64,000 bases of DNA from assembly GCF_001889545.1 (NCBI RefSeq), contig NZ_CP018194.1, positions 2,243,501-2,307,500 of the forward strand. Reading direction: 5' to 3'. The notes under the pieces are model-generated. The model searched no databases and was not told the origin of the DNA. It was given only the letters and a program-made list of their open reading frames with translations. This DNA comes from Granulibacter bethesdensis. GTDB lineage: Bacteria; Pseudomonadota; Alphaproteobacteria; Acetobacterales; Acetobacteraceae. Made by a program: the position numbers and the translations under genes. Below, one piece after another: positions 53,939 to 63,757 of this stretch. Each line of letters begins with the position of its first letter. The first letter of the stretch is position 1.

Positions 53939-55962
53939 GACACCACCACCGTGCGGAACATGCCGAGTTCCATGTGATAGAGCAGGTGGCAATGAAACGC
54001 CCATAAACCCGGCGTATCGGCATCGACGCAGGTGGTCAGCCTCTCACCCGGCTTGACCAGAACGGTGTGTTTGAAAGGACGATCCGCGCCAGCGCCGTTC
54101 TCCAGTTCGCTCCACAGACCGTGAAGATGGATCGGATGCTCCATCATCGTGTCGTTGATCAGGATGAAACGGACACGCTCCCCCAGCCGCAGACGGATCG
54201 AAGGCGCGTGAGAAAATTTCTGGCCGTTAAAGCCCCAGATATAGCGCTCCATGTTGCCGGTCAGATGCAACAGGATCTCCCGATCCGGCTCCCGCCCCGG
54301 CGGGGCCGGTCGCGCGGCCCTCAGATCAGTGTAGCGCAGGACGCGGCGTCCGTTATCGTCCAGCCCGCTGCCTGCCTCATGGAGTCGTGGTACCGGCATC
54401 GGGGCAAGACTGCCAACCCCCAGCTCTCCGACCTGCGGTATCCGGTATACCGTCACGGGCACAGGAGGCGGTGCGGTATTCCGGGGCGCGCTGACCGGCG
54501 TGGCATGGTCTCCATGCATGGCGCCGTGATGGACGGACCCCCCATGAGGCATCGGCATGTGATGCATGGGCCTGTGATGCATGGGCATGTGATGCATGGG
54601 CATGTCCGGCATATCCATACCGTCCATGTCCTCCATACTTTCCATCCCCTCCATGCCGTGAGCATGGTGAGGGGCTGGGGCAGAAGAAGCAGGAGAAGAC
54701 ACAACCTCCGGCGGCGGATGAGCCATACCGTCCGTGCCGGGATTCTCAGCACCATGGGCCGGCATGCCGTGCTGCTCCATTCCTGCGCCCATGTCCCCCA
54801 TGTCCATAGTGTTCATGTCCATGTCGCCCATGCCCATATCCTTCATGGTGCGCAGCGGGCGGGGATCCATTGGCGGCACCACCCCGTCCATATCGGGATG
54901 CGGTGCGAGCGTGCCACGCGCATAGCCGGTGCGATCCTGACTTTGCGCGAAAATCGTATAGGCGGCGTTACCGGGCTGGATCAGCACATCGTAGGTCTCG
55001 GCCACGCCGATGCGGAACTCATCGACCGTGACCGGACGTACCGCATTCCCGTCCGCCTCCACCACTGTCATCGTCAGACCCGGAATCCGGATGTCAAAAT
55101 TCGTCATCGACGCGGCATTGATGAAGCGCAGACGCACCCGCTCACCCGGTCTGAACAGCCCGTGCCAGTGATTATCCGCTGCATGGCCATTCAGCAGATA
55201 GGCATAGGCATTGCTGCTGACATCGGAAATATCGGTGGGCGCCATCCGCATCTTTCCCCAGGCGAGGCGGTCCGACACAGCCTGATGCAAGCCCTTCCGG
55301 CGTGCATCGGCGATAAAGGTGCCCAGCGTACGCTGACGGAAATTATAGGCGTCGCTCTGGAATTTCAGCGTGCTGACAATGGTCTCGGGAGCCAGATCGG
55401 ACCAGTCATTCAACATGATGACATAGTCGCGGTCATAATCCGGCACCTCGTCACGCGGCGCGATAATCAACGCGCCATACAGGCCGGTCGCCTCCTGAAA
55501 GCCGGAATGACTATGGTACCAGTACGTGCCGGACTGCTTCAGCGGAAAGCGATACGTAAACGTCTCTCCCGCCGGAATCCCCCCGAAGCTCAGCCCAGGC
55601 ACACCATCCATGGAGGCAGGGACTCGCAGACCATGCCAGTGAATGGAGGTCGGCTCATCCAGCGTATTGGTGACGGCAATGGCAACCTCGTCACCCTCCC
55701 GCATGCGCAACACCGGCCCCGGCAGGGCAGCATTCACCAATGTCGCCGACGCACGTCTTCCGCCACGGCGGATGGAATAGCGGGCTACGTTCAGGGCAAA
55801 ACGGCTGCCACGCAGCTCCGGCATACCCTCGGCAGTTGCTTCCGGCACGGGCGGAGGCACGGCGCATCCTCCTGCCGCCGCCGTCAGCAATGCAGCGCCG
55901 CAGGCACGCAGCACGCGCCGACGATCCGGCCGAATCAGGCCAGAACCTTCAGTGTTCCTCAT
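53935..55962 (-). CDS. copA: Copper resistance protein CopA (periplasmic multicopper oxidase)
   Basis: A 675-residue Tat-exported multicopper oxidase that oxidises Cu(I) in the periplasm. The signal is RRRVLRACGAALLTAAAGGC, with a cysteine at the end that might make it a Tat lipoprotein. Copper sites are SIHWHGLRV near 112, YWYHSHSGF near 155, HPIHLHGLW near 608 and HCHLLYHMELGM near 655. A long Met/His-rich region (about 380-510) includes the repeat HHMPMHHRPMHHMPM. It follows the small secreted gene by 133 bases and overlaps copB. Confidence 0.93.
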   Translation of the reverse strand: MRNTEGSGLIRPDRRRVLRACGAALLTAAAGGCAVPPPVPEATAEGMPELRGSRFALNVARYSIRRGGRRASATLVNAALPGPVLRMREGDEVAIAVTNTLDEPTSIHWHGLRVPASMDGVPGLSFGGIPAGETFTYRFPLKQSGTYWYHSHSGFQEATGLYGALIIAPRDEVPDYDRDYVIMLNDWSDLAPETIVSTLKFQSDAYNFRQRTLGTFIADARRKGLHQAVSDRLAWGKMRMAPTDISDVSSNAYAYLLNGHAADNHWHGLFRPGERVRLRFINAASMTNFDIRIPGLTMTVVEADGNAVRPVTVDEFRIGVAETYDVLIQPGNAAYTIFAQSQDRTGYARGTLAPHPDMDGVVPPMDPRPLRTMKDMGMGDMDMNTMDMGDMGAGMEQHGMPAHGAENPGTDGMAHPPPEVVSSPASSAPAPHHAHGMEGMESMEDMDGMDMPDMPMHHMPMHHRPMHHMPMPHGGSVHHGAMHGDHATPVSAPRNTAPPPVPVTVYRIPQVGELGVGSLAPMPVPRLHEAGSGLDDNGRRVLRYTDLRAARPAPPGREPDREILLHLTGNMERYIWGFNGQKFSHAPSIRLRLGERVRFILINDTMMEHPIHLHGLWSELENGAGADRPFKHTVLVKPGERLTTCVDADTPGLWAFHCHLLYHMELGMFRTVVVS
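54556..54600. repeat. 15-base tandem repeat in copA encoding His/Met units
   Basis: Three consecutive 15-base units of the form CATGTGATGCATGGG (54556-54570, 54571-54585, 54586-54600; the middle unit starts CCTG) lie within copA. They code, on the minus strand, for repeats of Pro-Met-His-His-Met type. The near identity suggests recent slippage expansion of the copper-binding linker. Confidence 0.85.
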
Positions 55963-56095
55963 AATGCTATGGTCGCTCTGTCAGGAGACAAGCCCGCATG
56001 ATGCAGGCAAGTCAAAACCACTTACGCGGGCCAGCCGGCTCATTCCGCCAGACACAGCAGATCAGACAGGCTTCACCCGAACGGTCAGCCCGCTT

Positions 56096-56467
56096 TCAGA
56101 CGGGCACAAAATGGCCTGAGCGAGGGGGAAAAGGCTCCGGTGTGGGGGATGCTCCATGTCCATGATAGGGCATGGAAGCCACAAAACGGACCAGCCGGAC
56201 GCGTACCGAATCCGCCACTCCCGGCGCATCTGGCACCATGGCCCCTATACAGCACACCACACCATCACAGGATGGTGCGGCAGAATGGTCATGGCAGGGC
56301 GGCATATACTGCCCGATCATCAGCGACGGTGCCATAACATCATCGTCACCCGCAGCAACATCAGCCATCGACATATTCATGACATGGGCGGTCCCCATCG
56401 CCCGCACATGCAAAGGCAGGCCGCAGGCAATCAGCACCATCAACAGGAATGTCAGAACACATCGCAT
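56096..56467 (-). CDS. Small secreted Met/His/Cys-rich protein (CopL-like position)
   Basis: A 123-residue exported protein of unknown function. A signal peptide (RCVLTFLLMVLIACGLPLHV, cleavage after VRA) leads a short mature part rich in Met, His and Cys (MNMSMADV, MPPCHDHSAAPSCDGVVCC). The layout resembles small periplasmic proteins encoded in front of copAB, such as CopL, but I see no clear homology. The ATG at 56467 has AAGG 7 bases before it; a longer frame to 56506 would add 13 residues. It probably binds copper in the periplasm. Confidence 0.7.
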   Translation of the reverse strand: MRCVLTFLLMVLIACGLPLHVRAMGTAHVMNMSMADVAAGDDDVMAPSLMIGQYMPPCHDHSAAPSCDGVVCCIGAMVPDAPGVADSVRVRLVRFVASMPYHGHGASPTPEPFPPRSGHFVPV

Positions 56468-56553
56468 GTCGGGCCTTATCGTAAACACCCTCGCGCACGC
56501 ATGCAATCAAATGGGATCATGCTCCCACAGATCCTGAGCAGCATGTCCGACGT

Positions 56554-57228
56554 TTATTGGACCAGTTCCATCTGTCTCTTCAGATACTGGTGGACGTAGG
56601 GCGACGCATAAGGAAGATAAAGCGCCCTTACCTGATAGATGCCCCACTCCATATCCCTCAGCGGAAGCACCTTGCTGCCGCGGTGCATGATCAGAAAGGA
56701 CATCCAGTAAGACATGATGATGCAGACATTGGCAGCCAGCGCCTCCAGCTCGGCATCTTCAATAATCAGATAACCCACCTGGCGCATATGCTGCAGAACA
56801 TTCATGGCAACCTGCTCTCCCTCACGGTGCATGGTCCTGAGTTTCACGGCCAGATCCGGAATCTGGGTCAGGATGACAGGGCCATCACGAAACAGAAACC
56901 GATATCGCCAGATCAGCCAGAACCAGGCCCTCAAATAGTCACTGTAGAGCTCGATCGGATGCAGCATGTCCGAATCTGGCCGGGCAACAATTTTATCCGG
57001 GCTGGTCGAGACAAGTCGCGTCATATGGTGATAGAAAATATCGTATAATGCCGTTACCAGAATCTGCTTTGTACGAAAATGATAGTATAAATTTCCTTCG
57101 TTAATATTACAGACCGCAGCAAGATGAGATGTCGTCATTGCATCGACACCTTCTACGTTCAAAATATCCAATGCATTTTTCAGAATTTTTAACTTTGTTT
57201 TTCCCTTGACTGCGGTCTGCATCATCAT
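56554..57228 (-). CDS. TetR/AcrR-family transcriptional regulator
   Basis: A 224-residue TetR-type repressor. The DNA-binding helix-turn-helix is ILNVEGVDAMTTSHLAAVC (about residues 21-39), then the NINEGNLYYHFRTKQIL signature. The C-terminal ligand-binding domain is helical and aromatic-rich, with no known ligand. ATG at 57228 is preferred (GGAG 10 bases upstream), but ATG 57258 or TTG 57279 are possible. It lies upstream of, and on the same strand as, the small secreted protein gene and copAB, so it may control this copper operon. An unusual choice, since copper genes are mostly governed by CueR, CusR or CsoR. Confidence 0.88.
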   Translation of the reverse strand: MMMQTAVKGKTKLKILKNALDILNVEGVDAMTTSHLAAVCNINEGNLYYHFRTKQILVTALYDIFYHHMTRLVSTSPDKIVARPDSDMLHPIELYSDYLRAWFWLIWRYRFLFRDGPVILTQIPDLAVKLRTMHREGEQVAMNVLQHMRQVGYLIIEDAELEALAANVCIIMSYWMSFLIMHRGSKVLPLRDMEWGIYQVRALYLPYASPYVHQYLKRQMELVQ

Positions 57229-57309
57229 TTCCAAGCCGCTCCAGGAGAAATTATGCATAAAATCTATGTTTCCCGGCAATGTGTAGACGCTGATTGAACC
57301 CCACTCGCA

Positions 57310-57319
57310 GTAACGTTAC
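57310..57319. promoter_or_regulatory. Perfect palindrome upstream of the TetR gene (candidate operator)
   Basis: GTAACGTTAC is a 10-base perfect palindrome 52-82 bases before the possible TetR ATG starts. TetR proteins bind palindromes next to their own promoters, so this is a plausible autoregulatory operator. Position and symmetry are the only evidence. Confidence 0.4.
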
Positions 57320-57422
57320 GGGGCCAAAGTGATTGTGAAAACAGATAATTACAGCTCTGTTCTTGTGTATTTAGCACCCTGGCAACAGACAAAGCAGATC
57401 ATTTTCCACTTATCACTAAAAC

Positions 57423-57458
57423 AAAAAAGGCAAACCCGCATTTTTATGCAGATTTGCC
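57423..57458 (-). terminator. Rho-independent terminator after ppk
   Basis: On the minus strand GGCAAA (57453-57458) pairs with TTTGCC (57429-57434) around an inner GCAT/ATGC pair, and a run of six T follows (A-run 57423-57428). It lies 67 bases downstream of the ppk stop. Confidence 0.8.
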
Positions 57459-57524
57459 AAAATTTCTATACAAATTCTTTGTATTAAAGGGGGCGTGATT
57501 TTCAATCAGGACGCGAATTTTTGA

Positions 57525-59807
57525 TCAGTCCTCGCTGACTCTGTCCGGACGACGGCTGGCCACCAGCGGCCCCAGCATCGGCCCATGCAGCGCTGATCCC
57601 CGACCGGAGAGGGATGGGTTGGTCATGAAATAATGATGTGCTGACACAGGTTTACGTCCCGCCACGGTTTTGGCAGGTACCCGGTGCCATGCCCCTGAAG
57701 GCTTCAGTTCCCATGACTGGGCCGTGTCCTTCAGATTGATGACCATGATCTGATCCAGCACCTGTGCATGCACGGTCGGGTTATAAATCGGCACCAGCGT
57801 TTCCACGCGCCAGTCCATATTGCGGGCCATCCAGTCAGCACTGCTGATGAACACTTTGGCATGACGGCTGGGCACGGCATGGCCGTTCCCGAACACGCAG
57901 ATGCGACTGTGTTCCAGAAAGCGCCCGACAATCGACTTGACGCGGATATTCTCGGACAGGCCCGGCACACCGGGCCGCAGGCAGCAGATACCGCGGATCA
58001 CAGCCATGATCTTCACGCCTGCATTACTGGCCTCGTACAGTTTGTCGATCAGCACGGAATCGACAAGGCTGTTCATTTTCAGCCAGATCGTGCCGGGTCG
58101 TCCGCCCTGCACATGCTCGATCTCGTCCTGAATCAATTCCATCAGCGTGTCGCGGGTGGTCAGCGGGCTGAATGCCAGAGCCTCCATCTTCGCAGGACGG
58201 GCATAACCGGTCATGTAGTTGAACAGCCGGGCCGCATCGCGCGTCAAAGCCGGGTCGCTGGTGAAGAAGCTGAGATCCGTATAAATCCGCGCCGTGATCG
58301 GGTGATAATTCCCGGTGCCAAAATGCGCGTAGCTGCGCATGGAATTGCCTTCCCGCCTTACAACGAGGCTGAGCTTGGCATGGGTTTTGAGTTCGGCAAA
58401 TCCGAACACAACCTGCACACCGGCTGCCTCCATGGTCCGGGCGAGGCGGATATTCGCCTCCTCATCGAAGCGCGCGCGCAGTTCGACCATCGCGGTCACG
58501 GATTTACCGCCTTCTGCGGCCTCTATCAGCGCCTTGACGATCGGGCTGTCGCGGCTGGTGCGGTACAATGTCTGCTTGATCGCGACCGTGGCCGGATCGC
58601 TGGCAGCCTGCCGCAGGAACTGAACCACCACGTCGAAGCTCTCAAACGGGTGATGGACGATGATGTCCTTGGCCCTGATCGCGGCAAAGCAATCCCCGCC
58701 GAAATCGCGGATACGCTCCGGAAAACGCGGCGTATAGGGCGGGAACAGCAAATCAGTCCGATCATCCACGATCAACTGCCGGACATCGGACACCGCCAGA
58801 ATACCGTCGAGCACCGATGCTTCATCCGGGGAGACATCGAGTTCATCGATCACCATCTCCCGCAGGGGCAGCGGCGTCTCCCCGCTCAGGGTCAGGTCAA
58901 TGACCACGCCCCGGCGACGGCGTTTCAGCGCACTCTCGTAGGAGCGCACCAGATCCTCGGCCTCTTCCTCGAACTCCACATCGGTATCGCGGATCAGACG
59001 GAACATGCCCTGCCCATCTACATGGAAACCGGGGAACAGGCGGTCGAGGAACAGGGTCAGCAGGTCTTCCAGCATCAGGAAGCGGATGCGGGGATCGGGT
59101 TTTTCCTCCCCCCTGCCATCAGCCGCAGCGGAGCGCGCCGGCAGCCGAATGAAACGGTCTGTCTGGGTCGGCAGGGGAATCAGGCCACGCATACCCTGCC
59201 CGTCCGCATCCCGCACCAGATGCAGGACCATGACCAGACCCATATTCGGAATGAACGGAAACGGATGCGCCGGATCAACCGCAAGTGGCGTCAGAACGGG
59301 GAAAACCCGCTCCATGAACCAGTTGGCGAGAAACCGCATATCGGCTTCGTCGAACAGGGTTTCCGCCATCGCTGCCGCGGCATTGCCATGGGAAGGCAGT
59401 TTCAGGACATCAATCCCGGCCTCCCTCAGCAAATTCCGCAGCGTGTTCCAGCAAGCCTGCTGGTCATTGAACAATTTCCGGGACCGTGTACGAATCTCCG
59501 CCAGTTGCTGGGACGGCGAACGACCATCCGGCGATAGCTCCGCCAGACCTGCTTTTGCCTGCCCGATCAGCCCGGCCACCCGGACCGAGAAGAACTCGTC
59601 GATATTGGAAGCGCTGATGGACAGGAAGCGCACACGCTCCAGCAAGGGATGCAGGGGATTATCAGCTTCCTCCAGTACACGCTGGTTGAAATCCAGCCAT
59701 GACAGCTCCCGATTGATGAAACGGTCGGGACTGTCCGGAACGATTGATGCCACCTCCGTCTCCGGTTGAGTGGCAATGCGGGGGGAAAGATCAGCGCGCG
59801 CGTCCAT
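57525..59807 (-). CDS. ppk: Polyphosphate kinase Ppk1
   Basis: A 760-residue polyphosphate kinase that makes long-chain polyphosphate from ATP. Four domains are suggested by length: N ([20 protein letters not shown]), head, C1 and C2. The autophosphorylated histidine is in [10 protein letters not shown], and the second histidine/Asn segment is [22 protein letters not shown] 59807 fits: an upstream frame to 59903 overlaps hdaA. It lies 10 bases after hdaA, following the purMN-hdaA-ppk order common in alphaproteobacteria. A terminator follows. Confidence 0.96.
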   Translation of the reverse strand: MDARADLSPRIATQPETEVASIVPDSPDRFINRELSWLDFNQRVLEEADNPLHPLLERVRFLSISASNIDEFFSVRVAGLIGQAKAGLAELSPDGRSPSQQLAEIRTRSRKLFNDQQACWNTLRNLLREAGIDVLKLPSHGNAAAAMAETLFDEADMRFLANWFMERVFPVLTPLAVDPAHPFPFIPNMGLVMVLHLVRDADGQGMRGLIPLPTQTDRFIRLPARSAAADGRGEEKPDPRIRFLMLEDLLTLFLDRLFPGFHVDGQGMFRLIRDTDVEFEEEAEDLVRSYESALKRRRRGVVIDLTLSGETPLPLREMVIDELDVSPDEASVLDGILAVSDVRQLIVDDRTDLLFPPYTPRFPERIRDFGGDCFAAIRAKDIIVHHPFESFDVVVQFLRQAASDPATVAIKQTLYRTSRDSPIVKALIEAAEGGKSVTAMVELRARFDEEANIRLARTMEAAGVQVVFGFAELKTHAKLSLVVRREGNSMRSYAHFGTGNYHPITARIYTDLSFFTSDPALTRDAARLFNYMTGYARPAKMEALAFSPLTTRDTLMELIQDEIEHVQGGRPGTIWLKMNSLVDSVLIDKLYEASNAGVKIMAVIRGICCLRPGVPGLSENIRVKSIVGRFLEHSRICVFGNGHAVPSRHAKVFISSADWMARNMDWRVETLVPIYNPTVHAQVLDQIMVINLKDTAQSWELKPSGAWHRVPAKTVAGRKPVSAHHYFMTNPSLSGRGSALHGPMLGPLVASRRPDRVSED

Positions 59808-59817
59808 GGCCGCCGTT

Positions 59818-60558
59818 TTAGAGGAGCGCCGGGGGATTCGATAAGATTTCGTCTGCGTCTGACGCGAAACTGTCACGGCAAGCCTCATCAACATCCGATT
59901 CACACAGTCCGCTCAGGATGCGCGCCGCCAGTATTTTTGTCACCCTGCCTCCCTCCGCCAATGCGGCACGATCGAGCCTCGCGGCCACTTCCCGCACAGC
60001 CCAGGCAGTGCGCGGCAGCCGCAATAGCAACCAGGATTGCAGGCTGGGCGGCACGCTCAACTGACGCTCCGTCAGCAGGCGCTCCAGCAGTGCGCGGAGC
60101 AGCGCGTCGTCCGGGGGCAGAATTCCAACCGATGATGTCGCCCGCAGGCGGGAGGCAAGATCAGGCAACGTCACGCGCCAACGCGCCGGAGGCAGCCGGG
60201 ACGCCAGCAACAGCGGCACGCCCGCCTCGGCGGCAGCATTGATCAGATGCAGCAAGGCGGCTTCATCCGGGGTCGCATCCGCATCATCAACCGCAACCGG
60301 CGCCAAAGGTGCCCGGGGCAATCCACGCAGGGAAGGGCCGGGCCGTCTCTCCGCCCCGTGTAAATCAGCCCAGATACTCAACAGATGGGTCTTGCCGGTA
60401 CCCTCATCACCGAACAGGCCGAGCCTTCCCTGCGGCCACTCTGCCGTGCGAGCCAGCCAGGCCCGCGCCGCCCGGTTGGAGGGGGCTTCCAGAAAATTTG
60501 AGGGCCGATAAGCAGGCTCGTAAGCAAAGGGGAGGCCGAGTTGCAAGGCCGCACTCAT
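59818..60558 (-). CDS. hdaA: DnaA-related regulatory ATPase HdaA
   Basis: A 246-residue AAA+ protein related to DnaA's ATPase domain without the DNA-binding domain. The N-terminal LQLGLPF is a beta-clamp-binding motif. The Walker A is [16 protein letters not shown] near residue 45, and [10 protein letters not shown] near 88 is the Walker B. HdaA stimulates ATP hydrolysis by DnaA together with the clamp to block re-initiation. ATG 60558 gives the clamp motif at the N-terminus; an open frame to 60735 overlaps the permease gene. It lies 10 bases before ppk. Confidence 0.88.
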   Translation of the reverse strand: MSAALQLGLPFAYEPAYRPSNFLEAPSNRAARAWLARTAEWPQGRLGLFGDEGTGKTHLLSIWADLHGAERRPGPSLRGLPRAPLAPVAVDDADATPDEAALLHLINAAAEAGVPLLLASRLPPARWRVTLPDLASRLRATSSVGILPPDDALLRALLERLLTERQLSVPPSLQSWLLLRLPRTAWAVREVAARLDRAALAEGGRVTKILAARILSGLCESDVDEACRDSFASDADEILSNPPALL

Positions 60559-60604
60559 GGTGCAACCCCCACCACCATCGCCCTGATCAGGATCAACGAG
60601 TGCA

Positions 60605-61801
60605 TTATGCCCCCGGCGGCTCCAGATAGAGCGGACTGGCCAGATAACGTCGCAGCCAGAAACGCGACAGCACACCGATGACGGCCGCCATGGGAACCGC
60701 CAGCAAGACGCCCAGAAAGCCGAACGCCGCCCCACCCGCGAACAGGGCGAAAATCACCCACACGGCATGCAGTTCAACCCTGTCACCCAGAAAACGGGGG
60801 TAAATCACATAATTTTCCAAAATCTGACCGGCCAGGAAAACGCCTGCCACCAGAGCCACCCGGTTCCAGTCGTGGAACTGGGCCATGGCAAGCGCAAATG
60901 ATCCCGCACCCCCCAGCACCGTCCCGACATAGGGGATAAAGGAAACGATTCCGGTGGCAAGCCCCAGCAGCAGGCCAAGATCAAGCCCCACAAAAGACAG
61001 CCCCACCGCATAGAACACACCAAGCATCAGGCAGCACAGAGCCTGCCCGCGCAGCCATGCTGACAGGATACGGTTGATCTCCCGCGCCTGCGCCCTCACC
61101 ACGCCCGCATAACGGCGCGGGAGCCATAAATCCACACGCGCCACGGCCTTGGGCCAGTCACGCAGCAGGTAAAACGCCACCACCGGCGTCACCACCAGCA
61201 CGGTCAGCACATTGAACAGCGCGAAACCGCCGCCGATCACCCGGCTCAGCGCCCGCCCAACCATGGCGAGCAGGGTACCGGCCTGCACTGACACCACATC
61301 CTGAAGCTTCGCATCGACGAAACCGGGGCCCAGCCTCTCCTGCACCCTGCCAAGCCAGTCGATCGCGATATCCCGCACCAACGCGACATAGGCAGGCAGA
61401 CGGGACAGCAGAATGCCGAGCTGGGCCACGATCAGCGGATAGAGCAACAGGGCGAACAGCAACCCGAACAGGATCATGGCCGCGATCAGCAGACCCGCCG
61501 CCACGCCACGCGGCAAACCCAGCCGCTCCAGCCGTCCCGCCAGAGGATCAAGAAAATAGGCGATCCCCCCCGCCATCACGAAAGGCAGCAGAATCGAGGC
61601 AAACAGATGCAGGGTCAGCCATACAGCAAACAGCACGCCGCCGATCAGGGCCACACGCTGCATTCGCGTGGCGCCGTGTCGGGCCGGCGGTGAAGGATCA
61701 GCACGCAGGGGAGTGACCGGCACAGAAACCTCTTCCGCCACCCTATGGAGCGCAGTCCGATCCTCCATCGTCGTCGTGACCTCGCCGGAATCGCCTGTCA
61801 T
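60605..61801 (-). CDS. AI-2E/PerM-family membrane transporter
   Basis: A 398-residue polytopic membrane protein of the AI-2 exporter-like (PerM/TqsA) superfamily. About eight hydrophobic segments surround a long amphipathic middle part. The family signature appears as ILPFVMAGGIAYFLDPLAGR near residue 75 and FIPYVGTVLGG near 280. Members export small molecules or act in ion homeostasis; the substrate here is unknown. ATG codons at 61801 and 61768 are both possible. It sits between the CDP-alcohol phosphatidyltransferase gene and hdaA, the usual position in alphaproteobacteria. Confidence 0.9.
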   Translation of the reverse strand: MTGDSGEVTTTMEDRTALHRVAEEVSVPVTPLRADPSPPARHGATRMQRVALIGGVLFAVWLTLHLFASILLPFVMAGGIAYFLDPLAGRLERLGLPRGVAAGLLIAAMILFGLLFALLLYPLIVAQLGILLSRLPAYVALVRDIAIDWLGRVQERLGPGFVDAKLQDVVSVQAGTLLAMVGRALSRVIGGGFALFNVLTVLVVTPVVAFYLLRDWPKAVARVDLWLPRRYAGVVRAQAREINRILSAWLRGQALCCLMLGVFYAVGLSFVGLDLGLLLGLATGIVSFIPYVGTVLGGAGSFALAMAQFHDWNRVALVAGVFLAGQILENYVIYPRFLGDRVELHAVWVIFALFAGGAAFGFLGVLLAVPMAAVIGVLSRFWLRRYLASPLYLEPPGA

Positions 61802-61928
61802 CCAGCCTATGCTCCATGGTTGCCAGAACCCGACCACAGGATTGTTGCCGCAGGGATGATCCGACCATCCCCTTCATCCCGTGTCCGCTTATGGCAGCAT
61901 AGCTGCTTTTGACACCGGACACATGCGA

Positions 61929-62543
61929 TCAACGCGGATGGCAGGCTGTCCAGACATAAGCCGCCCCGCTTGCCAGCGTGCTGAGCGCAACCAGAACCAC
62001 CAGAACGGTATTTGTGGCCGCCACCAGACTGGCCTCCGGCGGGGCAAAGGCCGCTGTTGCCAGCAGAAAAGCGACAAGAATGATCTGTAAGGTCGTATTC
62101 AGCTTGGACACATAGAGCGGGCTGATCGCGACATCCTGCCCGATTGTGGTCAGCACCACGATGCCACCAAGGATCAGGATATCGCGGAACACAACCAGAA
62201 TGGCCAGCCAGTCCGGCAGCAAGCCTACAATGGACAGCATCACATACATACCGACCAGCAAAGCCTTGTCCGCCACCGGATCAAGCGCCGCCCCCACCAC
62301 GGTCGGGCCGCGACGCCGGGCCAGCCAGCCATCAATCGCATCCGACAGGCCGGCTGCCACGAACAGCCAGAATGCCGCTGCGAAATCATGCCGCAGCACC
62401 AGCCACACCGCGAACGGTACGGCACAGAGCCGCCCGAAGGTGATGATGTTGGGCAGGGTAAACAGGGCATGATCCGGGGGCGGAAGCATGTTGCCGCCAT
62501 GACCGGGGGTGTGCCGATCGGGGGGGAAACTGCCTTCAGGCAT
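61929..62543 (-). CDS. CDP-alcohol phosphatidyltransferase family protein
   Basis: A 204-residue integral membrane enzyme. The catalytic DG-x2-AR-x8-G-x3-D-x3-D motif is [22 protein letters not shown] near residues 67-88, after [10 protein letters not shown]. Members exchange CMP for a polar alcohol in phospholipid synthesis (phosphatidylglycerophosphate, cardiolipin or phosphatidylinositol). Which alcohol is used cannot be told from sequence. ATG 62489, 18 codons downstream, is an alternative start. It is divergent from purM, with a gap of 170 bases. Confidence 0.88.
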   Translation of the reverse strand: MPEGSFPPDRHTPGHGGNMLPPPDHALFTLPNIITFGRLCAVPFAVWLVLRHDFAAAFWLFVAAGLSDAIDGWLARRRGPTVVGAALDPVADKALLVGMYVMLSIVGLLPDWLAILVVFRDILILGGIVVLTTIGQDVAISPLYVSKLNTTLQIILVAFLLATAAFAPPEASLVAATNTVLVVLVALSTLASGAAYVWTACHPR

Positions 62544-62713
62544 GGAAAACGATCAGCAAAAGAAAAATGCCCTCATTCCACCGCATGGCTCCGCGCCATA
62601 TGTCACCGTTGCGCGCGCCACGCGGCTATGGTTTCTGTCCACTCGCACCAAACGTCCCGACGCAGTCCGCGATCTTCCCGCGTTGCGCGGGAAGCCGCCC
62701 GAGAGGACAAGCC

Positions 62714-63757
62714 ATGAGCAGCATGACATACCGGGATGCAGGCGTCGACATCGACGCTGGCGATGCCCTGGTCGAAGCCATCAAGCCGCTGGCCCGCGCC
62801 ACCAGCCGTTCCGGCGTGATGGGCGGGCTGGGCGGGTTCGGAGCACTGTTCGACCTGAAAGCCGCCGGATTCAAGGATCCGGTTCTGGTCAGCACGACGG
62901 ATGGCGTCGGCACCAAGCTGCGCGTCGCCATCGAGGCCGGGCGTCATGAGACCGTCGGCATCGATCTGGTGGCCATGTGCGTGAACGATCTGGTGGTGCA
63001 GGGGGCAGAGCCGCTGTTCTTCCTCGATTATTTCGCAACCGGCAAATTATCGGTGGAGGCGGCACGGACCGTTCTGGCCGGAATCGCAGAAGGCTGCCGT
63101 CAGGCGGGCAGTGCGCTGGTCGGCGGGGAGACCGCGGAAATGCCGGGCATGTATGCCGATGGCGATTACGATCTGGCCGGTTTCTCGGTCGGCGCGGCAG
63201 AGCGGGAGGCGCTGCTGCCCGCAGGTGTTGCCGCCGGTGATACCGTGCTCGGTCTGGCCAGCAGCGGTGTCCATTCCAATGGTTATTCTCTGGTGCGGCG
63301 GGTTGTGGAAGCCTCCGGGCTGGCCTGGGATGCGCCCTGCCCCTTTGCCGAAGGCAGGACGCTGGCAGAAGCTTTGCTGACCCCGACCCGGATCTATGTC
63401 TCCCCGGTGCTGGCCCTGCATCGCGCGGGCCTGCTGAAAGCTGCCGCGCATATCACGGGCGGCGGTCTGCCGGGCAATGTGCATCGCGTTCTGCCGGACG
63501 GGTTGCATGCAGTAATTGACACCGCCGCATGGCCCCGCCCCCCGGTGTTCAACTGGCTGGCCGCGCAGGGCAATGTCGCGGATGATGAAATGCTGCGCGT
63601 TTTCAATTGCGGCATCGGCATGATCGTCGTCACATCCGATCCGGATGCTGCCACCGCACTGCTGAGCGGAGCGGGCGAAACCGTCTATCGCCTCGGTCGT
63701 ATTGATACGCAGCAAGGTGCGGCCTCCACCCCCGACCTGCTCGTCATTCCAGAATGA
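62714..63757 (+). CDS. purM: Phosphoribosylformylglycinamidine cyclo-ligase PurM
   Basis: A 347-residue purine-synthesis enzyme that closes the imidazole ring to give AIR. It begins [40 protein letters not shown] near 66 and [12 protein letters not shown] near 137 are characteristic. Upstream frame to 62567 is arginine- and proline-rich and not used; ATG 62714 is chosen. Its stop overlaps the purN start (ATGA at 63754). Confidence 0.95.
   Translation: MSSMTYRDAGVDIDAGDALVEAIKPLARATSRSGVMGGLGGFGALFDLKAAGFKDPVLVSTTDGVGTKLRVAIEAGRHETVGIDLVAMCVNDLVVQGAEPLFFLDYFATGKLSVEAARTVLAGIAEGCRQAGSALVGGETAEMPGMYADGDYDLAGFSVGAAEREALLPAGVAAGDTVLGLASSGVHSNGYSLVRRVVEASGLAWDAPCPFAEGRTLAEALLTPTRIYVSPVLALHRAGLLKAAAHITGGGLPGNVHRVLPDGLHAVIDTAAWPRPPVFNWLAAQGNVADDEMLRVFNCGIGMIVVTSDPDAATALLSGAGETVYRLGRIDTQQGAASTPDLLVIPE

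Larger units (their letters stand above)
57229..57524. promoter_or_regulatory. AT-rich spacer between the TetR gene and ppk
   Basis: This spacer of about 296 bases is AT-rich for most of its length. It contains the ppk terminator (57423-57458) and, nearer the TetR gene, the perfect palindrome GTAACGTTAC (57310-57319). The remaining sequence shows no gene. It should hold the promoter for the TetR-led copper gene set. Confidence 0.5.

Noticed and set aside
54541-54606. CRISPR-like short repeats
   Set aside because: The 15-base units are directly tandem without spacers, in frame within copA, and encode Met/His repeats.
54067-56001. Long plus-strand open frame opposite copA (644 codons)
   Set aside because: His/Arg-rich antisense shadow of copA with no family resemblance; copA itself has all copper motifs.
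56088-56105. GCCCG/CGGGC hairpin at the end of the small secreted gene as a terminator
   Set aside because: Only five pairs with an eight-base loop and no T-run in the direction of transcription.
57768-59537. Long plus-strand open frame opposite ppk (589 codons)
   Set aside because: Antisense shadow; ppk carries the catalytic histidines and the correct length.
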